DNA of 5,311 nucleotides, from positions 1 through 5,311 of the forward strand of contig JALQXE010000180.1 in the NCBI GenBank assembly GCA_023263235.1. The letters run 5' to 3'. The notes below the pieces were generated by a model, which saw only the letters and a list, made by a program, of their open reading frames with translations, ran no database searches and was not told the origin of the DNA. The number at the start of each line of letters is the position of its first letter. The first letter of the stretch is position 1. The translations under genes and the position numbers were made by a program. This stretch comes from Sediminibacterium sp. Its GTDB lineage: Bacteria > Bacteroidota > Bacteroidia > Chitinophagales > Chitinophagaceae. This document shows, piece by piece, positions 1-5,311 of this stretch.

Positions 1-1
1 A

Positions 2-85
2 TTAGCGTCATTTAAAAATAAAAAAGTAATTTTGGAGGATATTTACGAAGAAGTTAGTAATGTAATTGGGATAGACCAAGTATAA
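2..85 (+). CDS. 3' end of an unidentified protein gene (partial, convergent)
   Basis: An open plus-strand frame enters from the left edge and ends at a TAA at 83-85, giving 27 residues that finish EDIYEEVSNVIGIDQV. The mix of charged and hydrophobic residues, with acidic and lysine positions alternating with Ile/Val/Leu, looks like a real protein C-terminus. The other plus-strand frame checked and the minus strand here are interrupted by stops. It would be convergent with the acyltransferase gene, with 46 bp between the two stop codons. I do not recognise the family from this short tail. It could also be a chance opening, since only 28 codons are visible. Confidence 0.45.
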   Translation, partial: LASFKNKKVILEDIYEEVSNVIGIDQV

Positions 86-131
86 TTTTTAGGTAGTGCT
101 AATGGTATGATAATTTCTGCGAACATTATGG

Positions 132-893
132 TTATTTAGTAGGATAGGATCTGTATCTTCTTAATCCTTCATCCATCATTTGGTATACTTTGTTTTTTAA
201 GTGGTCTATGTCATCCATTGTATATCCTTCAATTTGAACAGTGGGTAAATAAACCACTCTATTCTTGCCAGGCGTTAAAGTGAAAAGACCAGAGTAGTGC
301 ATTCTATCAACTGCATCAATCATTAAAATAGGTTGTATGGGAACTTGCATTTCAATGGCTAGTTTAAATGCCCCATTATAAAATGCCTTCATAGGTTGCT
401 CTTCAGACATGCTAAATGTTCCCTCAGGGAATATAAAAATGGATGTCTTTTTATGTAAAGCTGCCTTTAGGTTTCTTAAACTCTTCGCTCTTTTATCTGG
501 ACTACTTCGATCAACCATTATCACAGCTGCCCGGTATATCCAACCAAAAATGGGAATTTTAGAAGATTCAAATTTCCCCAATGGTCTTATAGGTTGGTGT
601 TTTAACTGTACAATAGGAGGAATATCCATGTATGAGTTATGATTGGCTACAAATATGTGCGGTTTTTTAAAATCATGTGTTGACTCATAAATTTCTTTGT
701 GCCGTACACCAATGAATAGGTACCATGTTTTCGCCCAATATCTACAAACTTTATATACACGCTTACTTAATTTTGCTTTACCAAAAGGGATTAATAAAAT
801 TAATGCAATAGCAGACAAGGTAGTAAGAATTGCAAATATGATTAAGGCGTAAATGCAATAAAGGAGCTGTAAAAGTTTATAAAATGGTTTCAT
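132..893 (-). CDS. PlsC-family 1-acylglycerol-3-phosphate acyltransferase (LPLAT superfamily)
   Basis: A 253-residue membrane-associated acyltransferase, close to the usual length of about 245 for PlsC. The family transfers an acyl chain from acyl-ACP or acyl-CoA to lysophosphatidic acid or a related acceptor at the inner membrane. Residues 8-36 form a long hydrophobic segment, probably one membrane anchor or hairpin. Motif I is NHNSYMD (84-90), containing the catalytic HX4D pair H85 and D90. The motif II region runs from GKFE (106-109) to DR (128-129). Motif III is FPEGT (155-159) and motif IV is VPIQP (184-188). After FPEGT the sequence is FS rather than the RS of classical PlsC, so acceptor preference may differ. 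The start is well fixed: an in-frame TAG lies directly before the ATG, and the next methionine is residue 89, inside motif I. No clear ribosome binding site is visible. The gene follows amt on the same strand but lies beyond a terminator. Family assignment is firm; exact substrate is not. Confidence 0.9.
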   Translation of the reverse strand: MKPFYKLLQLLYCIYALIIFAILTTLSAIALILLIPFGKAKLSKRVYKVCRYWAKTWYLFIGVRHKEIYESTHDFKKPHIFVANHNSYMDIPPIVQLKHQPIRPLGKFESSKIPIFGWIYRAAVIMVDRSSPDKRAKSLRNLKAALHKKTSIFIFPEGTFSMSEEQPMKAFYNGAFKLAIEMQVPIQPILMIDAVDRMHYSGLFTLTPGKNRVVYLPTVQIEGYTMDDIDHLKNKVYQMMDEGLRRYRSYPTK

Positions 894-910
894 CTAGGCA
901 CTAATATAAT

Positions 911-938
911 AAAAAAGGCCCGAATAGAAATTCGGGCC
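911..938 (-). terminator. Rho-independent terminator of amt
   Basis: GGCCCGAA (917-924) and TTCGGGCC (931-938) are perfect inverted repeats. One further T-A pair closes a 9-bp stem over a 4-base loop. Read on the minus strand the hairpin is followed directly by six T (positions 916-911), the classical intrinsic terminator layout. On the plus strand no T run follows, so it should act only on leftward transcription. It lies 39 bp after the amt stop codon and ends 17 bp before the acyltransferase start codon. Confidence 0.9.
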
Positions 939-977
939 GAACGATTGCTTGCTTATAAACTTGAACCAAAATCTATA

Positions 978-2336
978 TTATGCCTTAAGGGGATTTCTGC
1001 CATATTTTTCGTCATGTTGTGTAGCGTCTAAACCTAATTCTTCTTCTTCTTCAGATACACGTAATGGTAATAATAATGCAATGAATTTAAATATGATAAA
1101 AGAAACAGTAAAGCTGTATGTTACTACAATTAACATTGCTTTTAATTGTGTTAGAAAAAAAGCCGCATTCCCATAAAACAATCCGTCATTTCCTGCAGGG
1201 TTTACTCCTTTTGACGCGAATATACCTGTTAATAACATGCCTACCATGCCGCCAATACCGTGACAAGGGAATACATCGAGTGTGTCATCTACTCTTGATA
1301 ATTTAAATGCATGGCTTAAAACGTTAGATATAACGGCGCCAATAACACCAATAAAAATACTTTGAGGAATTCCAACAAAGCCTGCTGCTGGGGTGATGGC
1401 AACCAAGCCAACTACAGCACCAATACAAAATCCAAGTACAGAAGGTTTTTTACCTCTCATTACATCAAAAAACATCCAAGCAAGTCCAGCGGCAGCTGCT
1501 GCTGTGTTGGTTGTTGCAAATGCATTTACTGCTAAAGAATTTGCACCTAATGCAGAACCTGCATTGAATCCAAACCAGCCAAACCATAGTAAACCTGTTC
1601 CGATTAATACATATGGGATATTTGCGGGTGGAATTTCTTGTTGCTCTAGTTTAGCACGTCTTTGTTTTAATACAATGGCACCAGCTAATGCGGCACAACC
1701 TGCACTGATATGTACTACTGTTCCTCCGGCAAAGTCCAAAGCGCCCATTTTTAATAAAAATCCATTTGGATGCCAAGACCAATGTGCTAATGGAGCATAT
1801 ACTAATGTGATAAATAAAACAATAAATAGGATATAGGAGGTGAATTTAATTCTTTCAGCAACCGCACCCACTACAAGTCCAGGGGTAATGATTGCAAACA
1901 TTAATTGGAATAAAGCAAATAGCAATAAAGGAATAGTCATTGCTGTTCCACCTTGTAAGGTTGGTGCACCATTAGCAACGCCCTTAAAAAATAAATGGGT
2001 AGAAGGATTTCCAATGAAACCATTAATTGACTCACCAAAACTTAAACTATACCCAAAAGATACCCATATTACCGAAACAATACCTGCGGATACGATACTC
2101 TTGATCATGGTAGAGATAATGTTTTTTCGATGCACCATACCGCCGTAGAAAAAGGCTAAACCAGGTGTCATAATAAAAACCAAAGCGGTAGCCACTAAAA
2201 TCCATGCAATATCTGCAGGGCTAAAAGTATTTGGCTCGCCTACATAGTTAGGTAATTGAGGAATAAACAAAGCCGCAACGGCAACAACTAATAACAGAAT
2301 AAAGGGGGTGTACTTTTGTACGACTTGGTTTTTCAT
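978..2336 (-). CDS. amt: Ammonium transporter, Amt/MEP/Rh family
   Basis: A complete 452-residue channel-like protein that moves ammonium across the inner membrane; the family works as a trimer. An N-terminal hydrophobic stretch (about 11-27) may be a signal peptide, as in E. coli AmtB, followed by about eleven membrane helices. Pore residues can be matched to E. coli AmtB by motif. The phenylalanine gate is F147 and F257 (E. coli F107, F215). The recruitment site is F143, W188 and S261 (F103, W148, S219). The signature DFAGGTVVH gives D201 and H209 (D160, H168), and DVFPCHG gives the second pore histidine H359 (H318). The cytosolic tail LRVSEEEEELGLD is the conserved segment contacted by P-II proteins in E. 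coli, but the final part reads HDEKYG instead of HGExAY. No P-II gene lies next to it. ATG start at 2336 precedes a typical MKN hydrophobic leader; no strong ribosome binding site is seen. It has its own promoter-like element and terminator, so it is probably monocistronic. Confidence 0.97.
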   Translation of the reverse strand: MKNQVVQKYTPFILLLVVAVAALFIPQLPNYVGEPNTFSPADIAWILVATALVFIMTPGLAFFYGGMVHRKNIISTMIKSIVSAGIVSVIWVSFGYSLSFGESINGFIGNPSTHLFFKGVANGAPTLQGGTAMTIPLLLFALFQLMFAIITPGLVVGAVAERIKFTSYILFIVLFITLVYAPLAHWSWHPNGFLLKMGALDFAGGTVVHISAGCAALAGAIVLKQRRAKLEQQEIPPANIPYVLIGTGLLWFGWFGFNAGSALGANSLAVNAFATTNTAAAAAGLAWMFFDVMRGKKPSVLGFCIGAVVGLVAITPAAGFVGIPQSIFIGVIGAVISNVLSHAFKLSRVDDTLDVFPCHGIGGMVGMLLTGIFASKGVNPAGNDGLFYGNAAFFLTQLKAMLIVVTYSFTVSFIIFKFIALLLPLRVSEEEEELGLDATQHDEKYGRNPLKA

Positions 2337-2361
2337 TTGTGGTATGTTTTAGGATTTTATA

Positions 2362-2390
2362 TTATAAATAATTATATATAATATTTATAA
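2362..2390. repeat. Near-perfect AT palindrome in the amt leader region
   Basis: Arms TTATAAAT (2362-2369) and ATTTATAA (2383-2390) flank the perfect palindrome ATTATATATAAT (2371-2382). Only A2370 is unpaired. It begins 3 bp downstream of the candidate -7 box, so it would cover the presumed transcription start and the first part of the leader, a position suited to an operator or a weak 5' hairpin. The surrounding DNA is almost pure A/T, where such symmetry can arise by chance, so function is only a suggestion. Confidence 0.35.
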
Positions 2391-2392
2391 AG

Positions 2393-2400
2393 CAAATATA
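2393..2400 (-). promoter_or_regulatory. Candidate Bacteroidota -7 promoter element for amt
   Basis: The minus strand reads TATATTTG, an exact match to the Bacteroidota primary sigma factor -7 consensus TAnnTTTG. It ends 56 bp before the amt start codon, which would give a leader of about 50 nt. The -33 region has no clear TTG; a TTA at 2422-2420 with 19 bp between is the nearest match. It is the only exact TAnnTTTG I noticed upstream of a gene in this window, and it lies between the gltBD terminator and amt, where a promoter is expected. Confidence 0.55.
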
Positions 2401-2410
2401 TGCCAATTAG

Positions 2411-2469
2411 TATAAAATTTAAAAATATATTATATATTATAAATAAATATAATAAATATTAAAAATTTT
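2411..2469. other. 59-bp run of pure A/T upstream of the amt promoter
   Basis: Positions 2411-2469 contain no G or C at all, and a second pure A/T run spans 2354-2391. Together they dominate the gltD-amt spacer (2337-2640). Such DNA is easily melted and often curved, and sits just upstream of the candidate -7 box, where an UP-like or nucleoid-protein binding role is possible. The rest of the spacer, 2470-2544 and 2583-2640, shows no gene, hairpin or repeat that I can support. Confidence 0.5.
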
Positions 2470-2544
2470 CACAATGATTTGAAATTCAAGTAATTGAATA
2501 AAATTTATCCTTTTTTATAAATTGATAATTTTAAAAAAATGTGG

Positions 2545-2582
2545 AAAAAAATAGGGATTCTTAATCGAATCCCTATTTTTTT
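2545..2582 (-). terminator. Strong symmetric terminator after gltBD
   Basis: GGGATTC (2554-2560) pairs with GAATCCC (2567-2573). The pairing continues outward through the flanking A and T runs to give a 16-bp stem over a 6-base loop (2561-2566). Leftward transcripts from gltD meet the hairpin 58 bp after the stop codon and then a run of seven T. The A run and T run are symmetric, so it could also stop rightward transcription, though no plus-strand gene is seen that would need it. Confidence 0.88.
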
Positions 2583-2640
2583 AGGTAATAATGCAATGAT
2601 TTTAATACATATAAAATACTGCTATATATGATTATGGCTT

Positions 2641-4122
2641 TTACTCCTGAATACTTGTGGCCAAGAGGCTTGCGTCTTTTGATTCTAATAAAGTAGAACC
2701 TGTTAAAAATATATCTACTCTTCGAGCACATTCTCTTCCTTCACTTATAGCCCAAACCACCAAAGATTGACCGCGGCGCATATCACCTGCAGTAAATACT
2801 TTATTGACATTGGTTTGAAAAGCCATTTCAGTTGCTTTTACATTACCACGTTCATCTAATTCAATACCTAGTTCATCTAGCATTCCAGTTGCTTGTGGAT
2901 GTAAAAAACCCATTGCTAATAAAGCTAGCTCGCATGGTATTTCACGAATGCTTCCTTCTTTTTCTGTGAATTTAGCGGGACGTCCGTCTGATGAACTGGT
3001 CCATTCGAGATCAACTATTTGCAATGCTTTTAAATTACCTTTTTCGTCTCCAATAAATGCTTTGGTAGCCACTTCCCAAACTCTTGAAACACCTTCTTCA
3101 TGTGAAGTTGTTGTTTTCAACAACATAGGGTAGGTTGGCCAAGGCATATAAGCTGCTCTTGTTTCTGGAGGTTTAGGTAACAACTCAAATTGCGTTACCG
3201 ATTTGGCATTGTGTCTGTTGGAGGTACCTACGCAGTCACTGCCAGTGTCACCACCACCTATCACCACCACATTTTTCCCTGTTGCTAATAATTCAGCTTC
3301 TTCAATAGGTAAGTCGCTTACTCTTTTGTTTTGCTGTTTTAAAAAATCCATAGCAAAATGTACCCCATTTAATGTACGCCCTGGTATTGCCAAGTCTCTT
3401 GGTATGGTAGATCCTCCGGCTAAAACCACAGCATGATAATCGCGCATAATATCATTCACCCGCACATTTACCCCTACATTGGCATTGCATTTAAAAACAA
3501 TGCCTTCCTCTTCCAAGACTTTTATTCTTCTTTCAACAACTGTTTTTTCTAATTTAAAGTCAGGAATTCCAAATCGCAATAAGCCTCCTGGTTTTGGGTC
3601 TCTTTCAAATACAGTTACTTCATGACCTGCATAATTTAATTGAGCAGCAGCCGCTAAGCCAGAAGGACCTGAGCCAATCACTGCCACTTTGAATCCACTA
3701 CGCATATTGGGTTTGCGTGGCTTAACAAATCCTTTTTCAAACGCAATTTCAATAATGTGTTTTTCAATTTCTTCAATCGTAACTGGCGGTTGGTTAATAC
3801 CTAATACACAAGCACTCTCACAGGGTGCAGGACAAATACGACCTGTGAATTCTGGAAAGTTATTGGTAGAAATTAAAATCTCATAAGCTTCCTTCCACTC
3901 CTTGCGATACACTGCGTCATTAAATTCAGGAATAATATTTCCTAAAGGGCAACCGCTATGACAAAATGGAACACCGCAATTCATACAACGTGCAGATTGC
4001 TCATTCAGTTGTTGCGCTGGCATTAATTCCACAAATTCCTTGTAGTTTTTAATCCTTTCAGCTACGGGTAACTTATTGGGTAATGTTCTTTTATATTCTT
4101 TAAATCCAGTTGGCTTTCCCAT
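2641..4122 (-). CDS. gltD: Glutamate synthase (NADPH) small subunit, beta chain
   Basis: A complete 493-residue flavoprotein that takes electrons from NADPH through FAD and iron-sulfur clusters to the large subunit GltB, where glutamine and 2-oxoglutarate give two glutamates. The N-terminal domain holds two cysteine groups: C46, C49, C54, C58 and C97, C101, C105 (the latter in CPAPCESAC). These match the [4Fe-4S] cluster region of GltD and of the related dihydropyrimidine dehydrogenase N-domain. The FAD-binding motif VAVIGSGPSG is at 146-155, the NADPH-binding motif VVVIGGGDTGSD at 285-296, and the C-terminal FAD contact TAGDMRRGQS at 444-453. The start MGKPTGF is the usual GltD start, and GAAG about 11 nt upstream may serve as a weak ribosome binding site. 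It is slightly longer than the E. coli protein (472), partly from a low-conservation tail after residue 475. It follows gltB by 47 bp without a hairpin, so the two are almost certainly co-transcribed. Confidence 0.97.
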   Translation of the reverse strand: MGKPTGFKEYKRTLPNKLPVAERIKNYKEFVELMPAQQLNEQSARCMNCGVPFCHSGCPLGNIIPEFNDAVYRKEWKEAYEILISTNNFPEFTGRICPAPCESACVLGINQPPVTIEEIEKHIIEIAFEKGFVKPRKPNMRSGFKVAVIGSGPSGLAAAAQLNYAGHEVTVFERDPKPGGLLRFGIPDFKLEKTVVERRIKVLEEEGIVFKCNANVGVNVRVNDIMRDYHAVVLAGGSTIPRDLAIPGRTLNGVHFAMDFLKQQNKRVSDLPIEEAELLATGKNVVVIGGGDTGSDCVGTSNRHNAKSVTQFELLPKPPETRAAYMPWPTYPMLLKTTTSHEEGVSRVWEVATKAFIGDEKGNLKALQIVDLEWTSSSDGRPAKFTEKEGSIREIPCELALLAMGFLHPQATGMLDELGIELDERGNVKATEMAFQTNVNKVFTAGDMRRGQSLVVWAISEGRECARRVDIFLTGSTLLESKDASLLATSIQE

Positions 4123-4169
4123 AATTTAATCTTCAATAGTTAACTAAATAAATTTATTGCGCTCAATGA

Positions 4170-5311
4170 TTAATTCAGTGCAGATGCTTTTTTTGTTGCT
4201 AAAACTTTTTTGTAATCACGAGGAAACACTTTGATAAAATGTTTCACTTGATTGTCTAGATCTGCTAAAATGAATTTTGCAACTGCACTACCTGTTTTTT
4301 CGAAATGTGCAGTCAGCATATTTTTTAATAAGCTCGTATCAGATGAGTCTAATGGATCCAAATCCACCATTTCATGGTTGCATAAGCTTTCAAAATTATT
4401 TGCAAGATTGTAGACATAAGCTATGCCTCCACTCATGCCTGCTGCAAAATTTCGTCCAGTTTCACCAAGGATCACTGCAACGCCACCAGTCATGTATTCA
4501 CATCCATGGTCGCCAATGCCTTCTACCACCACTGATGCGCCTGAATTACGCACTGCAAACCTTTCTCCAGCTTTACCTCTAATATATGCATGACCACTTG
4601 TTGCACCATAAAGCGCTACGTTGCCAATTAAGATATTTTGCTCTGCAACAAAAGGGGCAGTTTTATCTGGATAAACAATTAATTCTGCACCACTCAATCC
4701 TTTACCAAAATAATCGTTCGCGTCGCCCTCTAATTCTAGTGTGACACCTTTTGTATTGAAAGCGCCAAAACTTTGACCAGCTGTTCCTGTGAATTTAAAA
4801 TGAATCGTTTGGTCTGGTAAACCAACTTCATGGTATTGTTTAGAAATCTCATTAGATAAGATGGTGCCTGCTGTTCTGTCTGTATTTTTAATTGGGAAAC
4901 TAGCAGTAACTTTTGTTTGATTGTCAAGTGCAGGTTTTGCAGCAGCTAATAATTTCCAGTCAAGCACATCAGACAAGCCGTGATCTTGAATTTCTGTTTG
5001 GAATAAACCAATATTTTCGTCTGCTGGTGCTTTGTATAGAACACCACTTAAGTCTACTTTTTTGTATTTCCAATGTTGGATGTTATTGCGCATAGTCAAT
5101 ACATCTGCTTGACCTACCATTTCATTAATGGTACGGTATCCTAATTCTGCCATGATCTCACGTAATTCTTCTGTGATAAATTCAAAGAAACGAACTACAT
5201 GATCTGGATCCCCTTTGAATCTCTTACGCAATTCAGGGTCTTGAGTGGCAACACCAACAGGGCAGGTATTCATATGGCATTTGCGCATCATGATACAACC
5301 TTCTACTACCA
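4170..5311 (-). CDS. gltB: Glutamate synthase large subunit, alpha chain (partial, C-terminal part)
   Basis: Only the last 379 residues, about a quarter of a protein usually near 1500 residues long, are inside the window; the frame continues past the right edge, so the ATG at 5291 is internal. The fragment opens with VVEGCIMMRKCHMNTCPVGV, whose cysteines (C-x5-C-x4-C, fragment residues 5, 11 and 16) are the ligands of the GltB [3Fe-4S] cluster at the end of the FMN-binding synthase domain. From about 4390 to 4800 lies the glycine-rich C-terminal beta-helix (GXGXG) domain, with repeats such as GTAGQSFGAF, GNVALYGATSGHAYIRG and GGVAVILGETGRNFAAGMSGG. A C-terminal tail of about 75 residues ends at TAA (4170-4172). 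The amidotransferase domain, with its N-terminal catalytic cysteine, is outside the window. The enzyme is cytoplasmic and pairs with the adjacent GltD. Confidence 0.97.
   Translation of the reverse strand, partial: VVEGCIMMRKCHMNTCPVGVATQDPELRKRFKGDPDHVVRFFEFITEELREIMAELGYRTINEMVGQADVLTMRNNIQHWKYKKVDLSGVLYKAPADENIGLFQTEIQDHGLSDVLDWKLLAAAKPALDNQTKVTASFPIKNTDRTAGTILSNEISKQYHEVGLPDQTIHFKFTGTAGQSFGAFNTKGVTLELEGDANDYFGKGLSGAELIVYPDKTAPFVAEQNILIGNVALYGATSGHAYIRGKAGERFAVRNSGASVVVEGIGDHGCEYMTGGVAVILGETGRNFAAGMSGGIAYVYNLANNFESLCNHEMVDLDPLDSSDTSLLKNMLTAHFEKTGSAVAKFILADLDNQVKHFIKVFPRDYKKVLATKKASALN

Noticed and set aside
409..642. Plus-strand frame opposite the acyltransferase
   Set aside because: It overlaps the catalytic motifs of the opposite gene and has no independent protein-like features.
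967..975. TAGATTTTG as a promoter -7 box for the acyltransferase
   Set aside because: It has an extra base compared with TAnnTTTG, no TTG at -33 is evident, and it would transcribe through the terminator hairpin. Not strong enough to list as a feature.
1393..2148. Two long plus-strand frames (1393-1836 and 1840-2148) in the same phase, opposite amt
   Set aside because: They are antisense to a clearly conserved amt gene, and their translation (rich in Pro, Asn, Ala and Thr) resembles no protein. Their openness follows from the codon use of the hydrophobic amt sequence.
4147..4158. Perfect 12-bp palindrome AATAAATTTATT in the gltB-gltD gap
   Set aside because: Pure A/T, short, no T run or promoter signal attached; best explained by base composition.
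4736..4927. Minus-strand frame of 63 codons inside gltB
   Set aside because: It overlaps the conserved gltB reading frame in another phase and has low-complexity Gln/Lys/Leu-rich content; a shadow frame.
5289..5291. ATG at 5291 as the start of a 373-residue protein
   Set aside because: The frame stays open upstream to the window edge and the upstream codons complete the conserved [3Fe-4S] cysteine motif of GltB, so this Met is internal.

Overview
This is an AT-rich chromosomal segment from a member of the Bacteroidota, probably of the Chitinophagales/Sphingobacteriales type. The placement rests on GltD, Amt and acyltransferase sequences of Bacteroidota character, weak or absent Shine-Dalgarno sequences, and one exact match to the Bacteroidota promoter -7 element (TAnnTTTG) upstream of the ammonium transporter gene. 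The genus is an inference from memory of family sequences, not from a search.

Nearly everything is coded on the minus strand, so the transcriptional order runs from the right edge to the left. Positions 4170-5311 hold the C-terminal part of the glutamate synthase large subunit (gltB), cut by the window edge. After a 47-bp gap comes a complete small subunit gene (gltD, 2641-4122). The pair ends at a strong symmetric hairpin terminator (2545-2582). A roughly 300-bp, extremely AT-rich spacer follows; it contains a candidate promoter (TATATTTG, 2393-2400) and an AT palindrome. Next is a complete ammonium transporter gene (amt, 978-2336), closed by a second GC-rich hairpin terminator (911-938). 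Only 17 bp further on starts a PlsC-family acyltransferase gene (132-893). At the far left, a short plus-strand reading frame (2-85) looks like the 3' end of a convergent gene.

The functional theme is nitrogen assimilation. Amt brings ammonium into the cell. Glutamine synthetase (not in the window) fixes it as glutamine. The GltB/GltD complex then uses glutamine, 2-oxoglutarate and NADPH to make glutamate. Clustering of gltBD with amt fits co-regulation by nitrogen status, but the terminator and separate promoter-like element suggest that amt is its own transcription unit. The acyltransferase belongs to phospholipid or other lipid synthesis and shows no functional link to the rest.

I found no mobile element, CRISPR array, tRNA, rRNA or evidence of a previously undescribed system. 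The points worth a second look are in the non-coding DNA: the amt leader and the placement of the terminator just before the acyltransferase start.
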